Assembly: GCA_021613375.1 (NCBI GenBank)
Contig: CM038702.1
Coordinates: 27,618,849 to 27,682,848, forward strand
From: Megaleporinus macrocephalus
Taxonomy: Eukaryota > Chordata > Actinopteri > Characiformes > Anostomidae
Direction: 5' to 3'
Length of the DNA stretch: 64,000 nucleotides
Shown: piece after piece, positions 23,610 through 36,500 of the stretch
Numbering within the stretch: position 1 is the stretch's first letter
How the letters are laid out: each line of letters starts with the position of its first letter
Translations under genes and position numbers: made by a program
The notes under the pieces: model-generated
What the model was told of the DNA's origin: nothing
Databases searched by the model: none
The model's input: only the letters and a program-made list of their open reading frames with translations

Positions 23610-23815
23610 CAGTGCACCACTTGTGTGCTCATAACCTTTGCACAGGCCACATGTTTTATTTTATCCCCCCATTTATGTTCAATGCAACAAATAAACAGTA
23701 ATTGTGTATTAAACTGGGTAGAAGTGAGTTCCCTGTATAGTATGGGTTGAGTTACTTTCACAACAATATATGTTATTTGATGGCGGTGCCCAAACTTTTG
23801 CATAGAGCTGTAAAT
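23610..23815. mobile_element. Short transposon end fragment
   Basis: Contains ggtgcccaaacttttgcata, a terminal string seen in fish Tc1-like and related DNA elements. No TIR partner was found. Confidence 0.35.
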
Positions 23816-24050
23816 CAAACACTTCAGGGCGCCACGTATGTATATACATTAATGTTTACTTTATAAAACCTCCTAATGGATGTTGCAAAAACAGCATAAG
23901 CAGTTATGAATATGTTATTCAATGTTTAGCATGGGTTATGAAACAGCTGTCAAATACCGTGTTGAGGTTTTACTTTTACCATCATGTTAAAACCTGTTAC
24001 TACTATTAAGATCACTTCAGCTCGGTTTGCAGCATCACTCACAAAATGCT

Positions 24051-24551
24051 TCACACTCCTTTGACACTCTGTGTTCTGACTTCTGCATAAATGCCTTCAG
24101 CTGCTTCTGCTTCTGCCAGCTGCTCTGGATCTGCTGGCTTTGTCTCTAAACGCTCTATTTCCAGATCAGCGTCCAAATCTGACTGAGAGGTCTTGTTACG
24201 GACGATGTTTCCGTATGTTTCCTCCTCCTTTGTGGGCTGTTCGATCTCTTCTTCATTCACCGTATCCGAATTGGTTTGTTCCTCGTTGGTTGCTGAGATA
24301 TATGCATCTGTGGTCTCACTCTCAGGGTCTTCTCTCGAGCTCTGCTGGACGGTGGCATACTCAGACGTAAGCGAGGAGAGGCCCCTGATTTCACCGCACA
24401 CTTCTTCACCATTTGGAAAGTAGATGGTGGAGTAGTGCAGACTGTCCAGGTAATTCACTCATCGTTTGGGTGATAACATGTCTTTGTTGGCATACAGAGA
24501 CTCCCCCTCCTCCTCCTCCTTCGCATCCTCCTCCTCCTTCTGATAAACGGC
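24051..24551 (-). CDS. Cytoplasmic tail exon with ITIMs, interrupted by TGA
   Basis: After a plausible acceptor (tcaatcccacag), the frame reads 30 codons: AVYQKEEEDAKEEEE, then ESLYANKDM, to a TGA at 24459-24461. The same frame then stays open for 135 codons to a stop at 24051. That second part holds two ITIMs 25 residues apart (LHYSTI and SEYATV), a YGNI site of the YxN type known to bind Grb2, and a final IYAEV. In related fish receptors I recall these parts as one continuous tail. Either this allele makes a receptor with no ITIMs, or the base is an error, or an unseen splice form skips the stop. No splice donor removes the TGA: the only nearby one (GTGAAT) lies just after it. Confidence 0.75.
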
Positions 24552-27500
24552 CTGTGGGATTGACAGCAAGTAATATTTATTATGAGTGTGTGTTACACTA
24601 CAAAAAATATTTTTTGGCAGATATTATATTAGGTTCTTATTATTAGGACACAATTTTGCTTATTTTAAGAAATAATACTTTAAAGAAGTTGAATTGCCAG
24701 CTAAAGGAAAACAACTTGGTAGCAGACCACTCAGAGCCGAGAGGACTGATTTAGACTCTCTGAAACACATGACCAGCTTAGCACGATGGCAACTTAGAAG
24801 AAGCGTTCTGAGCTTGCCGACGCATCCTTTGGATTTTTACCCGGTCAGACTGTTTTTTATTGAATTTTAGTGTTGGCCCAGCTTTATTGAGACAGCATGG
24901 CAGCGAAATCCAAAAATACCCGTTCTGATACCGAGGCAATAACAGAGTCTGTGCTGGAAAAGCTACTCGAGAAGCAGCGAGACTATCTAGAACCACATTT
25001 TGCACAGATTCAACAGATGGGAGGGGAGACCAATGCCAAACTAAGTTGGACATGCTAACCGCAAGCATCCCCACGATAAACTCTAAACTTAATGTGATTG
25101 AAAGGCCGGTGGAAACCAACTTTGGCGCCCTCGAGAATCACAAGCAATCTCTGCAGATGATAGAGCTTAAATTAGCTGATTATGAAGGCGGGAACAGAAG
25201 ATGCACCATTCAGATTATCGCTATCCAATTTCTCACTTGTTCACACTTAAAGAGACTTGGCTGATCAGACAACCCTGTCTACAGCCTCACTGCAGAGCTA
25301 TATAATTAAAAAGAGACCCATTGATTTTAAACACAGCAAATGTAGAAGAATATACATCCTCACACATTGTGTAAATCTTTGACTAAATCCAAATTTATTC
25401 ATTACCCTATATAGGAATTCCCAGCCAACTGAGTTGAACGCCTTTTCTGCATCTAAACAAAGAATAATTGCTCTATGCCCCCTCTTTTTAATAAACTCAA
25501 TAGTATAAAGAACTCTCCGTATATTATCATGAGTTTGTCTATTTTTTATAAGTCCTGTTTGATCCTCATCTATCAGAAAAGGCAACACCTTCTCCATTCT
25601 TTTGGTCAAAAAGAATGAATATAGTTTAAAGTCCACATTAAAAAACACTTATTGGTCTATAAGCTCTACAGTCCATCCTATCTTTACCCTCCTTTAGAAT
25701 TACGGAAATGAAGAGCTCATTCCACGAAGGGGGAAGAGCCCCCCCCTACCTAATATAAATAAACAGATAAATAAACATTTTTAATTTATACTACTGTGGA
25801 GGATATCCATCCCTGCATGGTGATTGCCTGCACTAGGGCTGACATTGCTGCACTAATTTCCTCTTTTGAAATTTCAGAGAGTAGTTCATCATTATGCTCT
25901 TTACCCAATTAAGGGAGGTCTATTTTTTGTTTATTAACATTCTCCTTATTGCATGATTTATATTATGTTTCAAAGGATTTCTGGATATCCTCTAATTTAG
26001 TTGTTATTTTATGTGTAACTGGGTTTCTAATTTTATAGATTGATCTATCTGCTTGTTGCTTACGAATCCTCCAGGCTAATAATTTTGTTGCTTTCGGTCC
26101 TGCCTTATAATATCTTTGTTTTATTTATCTTATTTTCTTAGCAACCTCTTCACTATGATTTTTTTTATATTTCTTTTTTAATCAGTTAAATGCGTCCAAG
26201 GTAGAGCTATTGTTTCACAAATTCCAAAGTATCCCACAGCACAGCTAGACTAAACTCTCCATTATCATTATAAATTAAAAAAGGTGTGGCCTTCAATGTT
26301 ACATTATTTAGCATTCCCGTATTAAGCCTCCAAAGGGTTTTTAGAGTGGTCTGATAGTTCCCTAGGACCTATACTACTGTTCTTAATTCTGTAAAGGTCC
26401 TTGGTAAACGTAAAGAAATAATCAACTCTTGAATGAATATTGTGATGTGCTGAATAAAAAGTACATTTACATCTATTAACCAGTTCCAGAAATATAGTGA
26501 ACTGATCTTCCATTTGTCAAGAAGTACCATATCCTCCTACTCTGAGGAGAATTAGCCACATAGTGGGGCCCCTCGGTAGCAAAAGAAAGAAAAAAGAGAA
26601 AAATACTCAAAATAAAATACTGAGGTGCTCACCAACCTCACTAAAGTATTGTGATGGAAAGTATAATTATTGGTATTGGCCCTTTTATAACATCAATGCT
26701 TATTGCATACTGAGGTCCGATCCTACGGGGACTCCCTTCTTGGCCAGGTCCTGGGCTTCTGAAGCGTTGTTGTAGGTAACTGTACCCGAGCCGAGGTGTA
26801 TCCGCAACTTAAATAGTGGTGTTTGGCAGCGGATGTTGTTTTCCAAGAGAACTTTCTTGATTAGAATGTACTCATTTCTCTTCTGTTGCATCTCATCGGC
26901 ATAGGTGTGATCAAAAAACACTCTCAGGTTTTGCACAGAGATTCTCTTCTTCCAGGCGGCCTGTAAAACGTTCTACTTGAGATTGAACTGCAGGAACCAA
27001 ACCACTGCCATCTTACGAGGGCCTCTTTCAGTACCAAGCTCCAGGTCCAAAACGCTGCTCAGTTCTTTCTTTAATAAGTCCTCAACAAAGTGGTGCATGG
27101 AGGTGCCCTCTGCGTTTTCTGGTACACCGTATGTTTGAATATTATTTCATTGAGAACAGCCTTCCAAATCTGACACGTTTGCCTGCAGGGCTTGCTCAAT
27201 TGATTAGCCGGATTAGGGAGTCTTTAACTCCAATATCCCACCTTTCTGCCTTTAATCTGGCCCATGACCTCTGATAGTTTCTGGTGAATGTCAGCAGACA
27301 GCTCAGTCATATGTACCTTTAAATCAAGTCTAAAACTTGCTAGAAATTCGGAGAGCTCGTTTCTCATATCCGATTTCAGACAACTCATGGCTTTACACAC
27401 AACTTTGTGGAAGGAGTTGAGCGTCACCTCCATATTCCCTTCATCATCAAAATATTGTCATTTTTCCCCACTAAAGTCTTCTTCATAGAGGCGTTGGCTT

Positions 27501-30500
27501 CTTTCTCAGTTTCTTGGCCTGTGTCACTTCTTACCCCCAACCTCGTTTTCTTGTTTTTATCCCCACTTATTCTCCTTCCAATTTTAATCAAATGTAAGTC
27601 CTTGAATCTTAGGGATTTATACGGCTGATACCAGAGGTGTACCTTATGCTGTTCTGAGCCACCGGAGATCCGGTACCCTGTATTTTTTAACACCTGTAAC
27701 TGTAGCCTAATCTTCTTGCACAGGGACAGGCAACACAGACATATACTTCTTGAAACAGTTTGGTAGTATTTGCTATTACCAAGTAACTTTATACTTGCCT
27801 TTCTCTCATTCGTTTTCTTAGTTACTGTTTTCATTTTTTTAGTTACTGTTTTTGTTTTCTTAGTTACTGTTAAACATGCAAGTGAGTATGTATTACTCGC
27901 ACATATTTACTAATAAATTCTGCTAAGCACTGCTGTACATTTATCATCATTTATATTGGGATTACTAAAAATGAACACAACCATTTGCAAAATGCTCTTA
28001 GACATATATTCATCAATACACAGTTTCTGACAGCCACCCTCAAGTGCAGCAACAGTTTCTGACCTCAAAGCAGTTGAGATTTAGTGGTGTACCACTCGCA
28101 ACCTAGCAGTGACAATGACATGTGAAAGCGTCAGCAACATATCAGTTGTATTTAAAAATGTTTTATTGTATTCATTGTATATCAATATTGATTTCATAAA
28201 TATCAATTTGTATTTTTTATAACAGAGCTGTTTTTTGACACCAGAGCTCGGAGCCCCAATATATACTTTCTACTTCAATATATACTTTCTACGTTCTACT
28301 TGTATTTTTTTTAACTCACTATTTCACTGTAAAGTGATTTTGTGTTCTATGTTTAACTTATCCCAAAGAGAGTCCAAGTCAGTCATAATTCTGTTTTACC
28401 GTGGCATTGTTCACTTTTGTCCACCAGTGACGTCACATGGTGACGTCAAACTTGGCCCATTAGGCATTGACACCTCACTGTGTAACTGGTTATTGGACTT
28501 CCTCACAGACAGACAGCAGACAGTACGAGTTGGAGAAAACACCTCCCAAACCACCATCATGAACACTGGTGTTCCTCAAGGATGCGTGGTTGAGCCCTCT
28601 GTTGTTCACTTTGTTGACCCACGACTGCTGTGCCAAGTACAACTCAAAGCCACATCATCAGGTTTGCAGATGACACTACAGTAGTGGGGCCTCATCGAGT
28701 AACGACGATGACGTCCGCCTACAGAGAGGAGGTGAACCAACTTGTGTGCCTGGTGCTAGCAGCAACAACCTGTCACTGAATTGTCAACAAGACAAAAGAA
28801 ATGACTGTTGACTTCAGGAGGAAAGACACAGTTCACACACCCCGCTCATCGAATCCATGGCAAAACTGTGGAGTTTGTGAAAAGCACCAATTTTCTGGGG
28901 GTGCACATCACAGACGACCTGACATGGACCACACACACCACCTCCCTGGTCAAGAAAGCACAACAGCGCCTTCACTTCCTACGAAGGATGAGAACTAACC
29001 TTCCTAACCTTCCGCCTCATATCCTCACTACATTCTACAGAGGAACAATAGAGAGTATCCTGACCAGCAGCCTCACGGTCTGGTACAGCAGCTGCACCAT
29101 CACCGAACAGAAATCACTCCAGATAGAGGTGAGGACAGCAGAGCGCATCATCAGCTCCTCACTTCCACCTGTACATGATCTGTACCCATCACGGTGCCAC
29201 AGCAGAGCCACCAAGATGGTCAGAGATCTCACCCACCCAGCTCACGGACTGTTCAGACTGCTGCCCTCTGGAAAACGCTACCACAGCATGCGGTGCAGGA
29301 CTTCCAGACTGAGCAAATGTTTCTTCCACAAGCCATCAGACTGCTCAACACTTCCTGATAGCAGACTCATCAGATCTGTTAAACTCTTGAACATATACCT
29401 ACTTCACACACAGGTGGTCCTCCACTTAATGCTGCTAATTTTGTGCAATAGACTCATTGTTTCTTTCTAAACCTAAGCACTCTTACACACTTAGAGTTAT
29501 GGTTTACAGTGTTTAGTGTGGCAATATTTTGTCAGAACTGTGCAATATATATATATTCCCTTTAAGTGCAATACGTCTGCAAAAACACTTTTTTTGAAGT
29601 ATATCTATCCATTTAGAGTATATCTCACTATTTATCACACACACTCTTTCTGTATTTTCCACTGCACTGTCATGTTGTTATTTATTTGTCATGTTAGTTG
29701 TATGTCTTGTGTTTTCATATATCTGCACATTGGAGTTTGGAGAAACTCAATCTCGTTCAGCTATGCACTCAGTTGTAAAGTCTGAATGACAATAAAGTTC
29801 ACTTTGACACTTTGGTAGCATTCAGGAATTTCCATGGTGAGTACAGGTTTTGCCATCAATTTAATTTATCTATTTTAAAGAAAAAATAAGTATGTGAATT
29901 TCATTGTAAGTCATGTCAACAGTAACTAAAACAATGTGAAATCACCAGTGGTGTTCATAAGGGGTTCTTTAGACTTTAAATAAAACTACAGCAACCTTGG
30001 TCCAACACTAAACACGTTGACATTTTTAGCCCAAAAGACGTACTACATCAAGCAAGTAATGCTCTCTCAGCCTCATCGGCTGCATGCACAAGCCTGCAAG
30101 ACATTACCAGAAGAAAATATCCATCCCACAGACAAAAGGCAATCAAATGCCGGCTGATGAACTGAATATATACTACTGCAGATGTGAAAAGCACGGCACT
30201 ACAAACCTCTCCAGCTCCAATTCACATCCCTTTCAAACCAAAGCACAAACATCAGAAAGCCTTGCTTTATCTCTGACTACGCAGCCAAGCCACAGTGTCT
30301 GCACTGAAGTTCTGTGATGAGGATATGTACAACAGACAGAAGGACATGAAAAGGCCTAGATGGTGTTTCACATGCACACATGAAGTACATAGTAACAAAC
30401 CCTGTGTCGGACAAGATTTTGCGTCCACAGGTCCACAGATGATGCTGACAACATCAGGCTTCAGCTTACGCCTTATCACCTTGATTAGGCAAGGACAAAT

Positions 30501-33500
30501 CCAAATATACTGTTTATAGATTTAATCTCAGAATTTAGTACTATTGTATGTCATGATAAACTCTCTCAACTCAGTATGTAATTGTGGATTTATGTGTTAG
30601 TGTTTTAGTGTGGTAGAACTCAGGTATGGATGTATGTGTTACTGTATAAGTGTGGTAGAACTCAGGTATGGTTGTTTGTGTTACTGTATAAGTGTGGTAG
30701 AACTCAGGTATGGATGTATGTGTTACTGTATAAGTGTGGTAGAACTCAGGTATGGATGTATGTGTTACTGTATAAGTGTGGTAGAACTCAGGTATGGATG
30801 TATGTGTTACTGTATAAGTGTGGTAGAACTCAGGTATGGATGTATGTGTTACTGTATAAGTGTGGTAGAACTCAGGTATGGATGTCTGTGTTAGTGTATA
30901 AGTATGTTAGAACTCAGGTATGGATGTCTGAGTTACTGTATAAGTGTGGTAGAACTCAGGTATGGATGTATGTGTTACTGTATAAGTGTGGTAGAACTCA
31001 GGTATGGATGTCTGAGTTACTGTATAAGTGTGGTAGAACTCAGGTATGGATGTTTGTGTTACTGTATAAGTGTGGTAGAACTCAGGTATGGATGTTTGTG
31101 TTACTGTATAAGTGTGGTAGAACTCAGGTATGGATGTCTGAGTTACTGTATAAGTGTGGTAGAACTCAGGTATGGATGTCTGTGTTACTGTGTAAGTGGT
31201 AGAACTCAGGTATGGATGTATGTGTTACTGTATAAGTGTGTGTGTGTATGTGTGTGTAGAGGAAGGATAACTAACTCTATCATTTAAGACGAGTCCTGCA
31301 GTTTCTTCTTGTAAAGGTTTGTGACGCGCTCTCCTGAAAAACAATGTATTTTCTCTTTAGTAATCACTTGATTATTTACCACCTTTGCTTATTTAGAAGT
31401 AAGTTACAGGTAATTTAATTGTAAGAAATTAAAGAAATTAAATTGTAATAAATGTCAGTTATTCTTTTGGGCAGACCTTGTGGTCTAGTTGTGTGTATAC
31501 TGAATACTCACCTTCTACACAAATACATAGCACACAGGATCATCACTGTAGAAGCTCCAGCAGCCGCACCGATCAGCATAGAGAAAATACTGAAATTACC
31601 TACAGAGATGAAAAAATGATGACTGGTTATTTAAGCAGAGGTAAGTTAAGGATGACTTGGTTAGTATAGAGATCAGCACTACCCTCATCATGTTAACTTA
31701 TCAGAATTATATAAAACTGCCTAACTTTGTATTGGGGCTAATTATTGCTGATGTTTGGGGTTTCAACCAATTACAATTTAACTTGCAGATCACCCTCTCA
31801 GTATTCCCGACCCAGGGGTATGTATCTAAGTCTGATATACCTCTATTGATCTTATCACAGTCTGAGTATCCCAATCCGGATGACGAAAGAAAGCTGTTAT
31901 CTTCTGTTGCAAACAACTTAACTGTGTCTGTCATGTGACCACGACAATAGAAAATAATCATACAAAAATAATAAATAACTTAATAAATACTTTGGTGTTT
32001 GTCTGCAGATGTGTTACAGTACTAATATTCAGAACTGAATCATGTCATTTTTGTTTTTTTTCTTCTTTCTTCTTTCTGACTTGATTTTATTGTTGGTGGT
32101 GTTCAGGCGCGGAATGGCTAATCGGGAGATTCGGGAGGATTCCTGATGGGCCGGCTCATGTCATCTCGAGTTTGGGCCGGTTGAAAGGGAAAAATAATTC
32201 TGACACTCTGTCACTTATCTAATCTTCTTCTTGCATTCTTTCTACATTTATCTATACATTTATTCTCCATTTATCTGACAGCACAGCCCCTACATCGCAG
32301 TAGATTAAGTGGGTTATACCGTCTGAGGGAATTCTCCCCTCCTAAATGTTTAAGTTGGTTGCGCCCGCGAGTCCTCTTTTCTGGAGCAGTAAAATTAAAT
32401 AATTAAAAATCAGGGCTCACTTGTAAGAAAATGTATCTAAATGTAACAACCCTGGATAAATAACATAAAAAATAGATATGGACATTTCAGTCAAATGTGA
32501 CATCCCATTTTTGAAGGCATTATTATATAAAAAGTTAAAAAAGTAGAAACACTAATCAGATCCATATTTGCTAGAGAGATGCTAATTTACTTATCAAAAA
32601 CTGAATATTCAAAAATTCAGACCCACTCAAAACAAACAACACTTTTCTGATTATTTAATTTTTTTGTATTTTACTACAGTAAAGGTAAAACAGGTACAAA
32701 CTGGACTAAATTACTGATTTACATAGCACATTTAATTTAGTAAAGATAGATACTGTAAACATTTTCATCATGATATTCTCATCCACAGCATATTAGTGGT
32801 ATTAGTGGTAACTATTATTATTGTGTTCCACAAATCACATATTTAATGTTACATCCTCATTTCTTCTTTTCTGGAATCTCATCCTAAGTCTGTGAGGAAG
32901 GTGCAACAATAATACAAACATGTTTATCAAATGGCGCATCCCTCACCAGTTCCCAATTTCATCATCAGTTACTGGGCTTAAATGACCTGTCGATGTTAAA
33001 CACCTATAACCTATTAGCAACTGATTTTCAAAAACTGATTAATGATGATCTTTCTAAGTGAACTTTCATCAGCAGTGCCGTCCCATTAACTGTACTCATC
33101 CAATAAACACACTCATTCCTAACAGAGCACAGGTGGAGACACTGTACTGTAGGTTTGAATCACACAATACAACACAACAAAGTCTTTAGCTTTGGCTGCA
33201 CCTCCTCCTGCAAACCTCCTCAAACCTTCTGAGCACATTAAAAGAACTAACATGTTGTTTTCAAGACCTTAGTGTGTATATGATTCTTAGACCACACGAG
33301 AAAGACAAAAATGTGAAATGCATTTGACTTAATGCACTGCGTCAGGCAATATTTTAAACGACCCTGCTGGAGCAGACTTTGCTGTAAAATATCTATCCAC
33401 TGCAAAATCACCAACAGGTTTTGTAGTGAAGTCATAATAAATACTGCTGATCAACAATGCATAAACAGTAGTGATGGGCTTTCAGACTGTTTTCACTGAG

Positions 33501-36500
33501 TCAGATCAAATGTTTCTTTTTTCAAATGCAACCAGGTAAAACTGTCTATTATCACGATAAAACTTTTTTTAATACAATGTCTACCTTCTAATTAGCTTAT
33601 TAACAAAAAACATGTATTTTTAATTTTTTTCATATTAACATCTAGATTTGACTCATCAAATCATTAAATCATTCTGCTATGACAAAAAATAAATATGGAA
33701 AAGTAGTTTTATTAGATGCATTTCAATCATTTTCAGTGCACTAAGCTAAGTAAGCAAGCAAGAAATCCAAGAAAATAATTATAAAGTCTTGGGCAGGGGT
33801 CAAAAGAGAGGGAGACGATGCAGGTGCACAGTGCAGGCAAATAGATCAACACATATTGTCGCTGTTCAAAGAAAAACAATTGGCAATTTTTATTTTTATG
33901 CATCATTTGAATGCAGCAACTGGCGTTTGCATTCTATATACATTTCATGATGAATGAGCGAAAGTGCACCAAAGTAGCTTGGAAATACTCTGTTCCCATT
34001 GACTTACATTAAAAGTAAAAACATCCTCTCCTGTAAAGTTGCCATTTTAGAGATACGTGTTTGCACATTGAAACACATTGAAAATGTTTAGGAACTAAAG
34101 CATAAGAATTAAAAGAAAAAAGTCCAAAACAAACCAGACACAAACGCATCAAGTCACAGGTAAATTGTTAACAAGGGGGAAACTGTTACAGGGTCCAAAG
34201 ATCTAAGTTGTTTTGTCTTCATTAATAATTTAAACTTTAATGCATCTCACCTAACAGAGCCGACTGAAAGCTCTGTTTACAAACAGTTCTTTGAGTCAGC
34301 TCTGCTTTATTAGAAGCTCCTACTTCTGTTTCCTCTCAGAGGCCACTTGGAATTATTGGATTATTATTGAAAACTGACCAATAATTAAAGGTGTGACTAA
34401 CACATACTGTTCATTGACACCATTGGCACTGGGTGGTACTGCTCATATCAAGATTATATCTTTAGTATCTTTAGTTAGAGAGCATGATTGCATCATATTC
34501 CACAGCAGTTACGTTCTCTAAATTGTATTAACTTCATAGATCCTGTCTTTACTTTTAATTATTAGTTATTTTAATTTAATTATCCTGTTTTAAAATGTTA
34601 AAGGGGATTTGCAACATTTTTAAATGTCTGAATAAATCTATTTTTCACATGTAAACAAAGTGATGTGATTTGCTGTGATATTCCCTATTGTAGAGAAACT
34701 TACTCCGCTAGAACTGTTTACAGTGGTGGAAAGTTATCACATGAACTGGTACCTGATTTCACATCTGACCACTCTGAATGACTTTGTTTACATCTCAGTG
34801 ATAATTAAAGGAGTGTTACACATGAAGAAGATACCAAAAAGCCTCTTTACCTGCATTACGCATAACTTTAAGGCCTGACAACCATTGTTCTACGTTTGGT
34901 GGTATATTTGCATCGTTCTGACCTCAATGAACAGAAATGTACCTGAACAGCACGTTATAGTCTAGCAGTAAAGTCGATCAGCCAAGACTTGTTTCCAATG
35001 TTCTGAAATGCTTCTTCACATTTAACACTGGAGCTAACTAGTAACGAAAGCTTAAAGCCCACCAAACAGCATCATATTCCAACAAAGCAGTGTTTCTAAC
35101 CTGAGCAGTGACCAGTAGCCACAGAGTAGAACAGCTGTGAGGTGCTGCCCAGCTTGTTGGTGCTGACACACTGCAGGGTGGGCGTGTCTGTAGGTGAGTG
35201 ACGCATGGAGAGGAAACTCCTCAGACCCGTGTGGCCCACAGACTCCTCCCTGATGGAGGGGTCCTCAGAGGGTGGGACAGGCTGTCCAGACTGACGCCAC
35301 TCCAGTTTAGGAACAGGACGTCCATGAACCTCACAGACACACACAATCTCATCTTCACTGCTGCTGTTACAGTGGGAGGATAGAGAGATCTGAGGAGCAT
35401 CTGAGAGAAGTAGAGAAAAAAGAGAGAAAGAGAGAAAGAGAGAGAGAGATGTTCAGAGATGCTATGATTATATCTCTAGTGCTAACAACAGCGTATCAGA
35501 TGAAGTGATTATGAATTTTCCTCAACATATGTTCTGAGCCAGACATGTGTACACCTTGATGCCATGCAATATTTACTAACAATGTGTCTGAGTTCAAATA
35601 ACACATTAGAAACATACATTTGTATAATACTAGACTGTTTGTTGTGACCAGGGCCGGAGTGGACCCCTTTTTCAGCCAGGGAGTTTTATGCCCAAAGCCA
35701 ACCCACTTTTTTCTGGAGGAGGAATCTGAATAAATAAAACAGCAGCTAGCTCTTACAAAACCTTTTAATTGGGTATAAGTTCAGGTATATGTAGGTAAGC
35801 TAACAGAACACTTCACTTAAACATGTTTAATTCAAATTTAAATCAGATAAAGATTTAAAAGGTGAAAAATGAGATAAAGATGAAAACATATTTACCTAAC
35901 AGGAGTTATAAGTTGAAATTAACATAGCATTTTTCTTTGCTACAGAGAGGAGCTCTATTGTTAGGTTTTCACTCAACTCTTAAGCAGCTTCACTACTGTG
36001 TTTAGTATGTTTAGTAGCTACCTACAGCATCAACAGCCTCCTAAGCAAAGCACTGGCTTCTCAACTTTTTTATTAATAACGGTGTCTATAGACATGAGAA
36101 TTTCCTTCTCTGTACATTAACATTAACACAATTTAACATATGTCACCTCTATTGTCTATCTTATATTTTACATTACAAATAACTCTTAGTTATTATACAG
36201 AGTTTAAATAGCTCTGTTAAACTATCCTAACCTGTCCGTTCAGTGGTCACGGCCTCCTGCAGTAGCAAAACCCTCCGGGTTTGCTGCTCTGACTCTACAA
36301 AAACATTCCATTAATGAGTTCAGCTATTACTACGCTACACTTCTAGATTATGTTTATTATTTTCAGTTTAAAACTGGATATTTGTGATTAATGGTGTGTA
36401 TTGGACTCTACAAAATAAACTACGCTAAGTTGACATCGCAAATGTTGTACAATAGCCTGACAATACAGACTTATTTCATATCTCTGTTTACCGGCTGAAC

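Noticed and set aside
24193..24423. Plus-strand frames opposite the receptor tail exon
   Set aside because: Shadows of the minus-strand tail frame.
25298..25648. A host reverse-transcriptase-like gene
   Set aside because: The motifs and neighbours fit an L1 ORF2 fragment, which is broken and lies with ORF1 pieces in the same orientation.
30610..31287. Plus-strand frames of the 42-bp repeat (CYCISVVELRYGC)
   Set aside because: A repeat artefact, located in an intron of a gene on the other strand.
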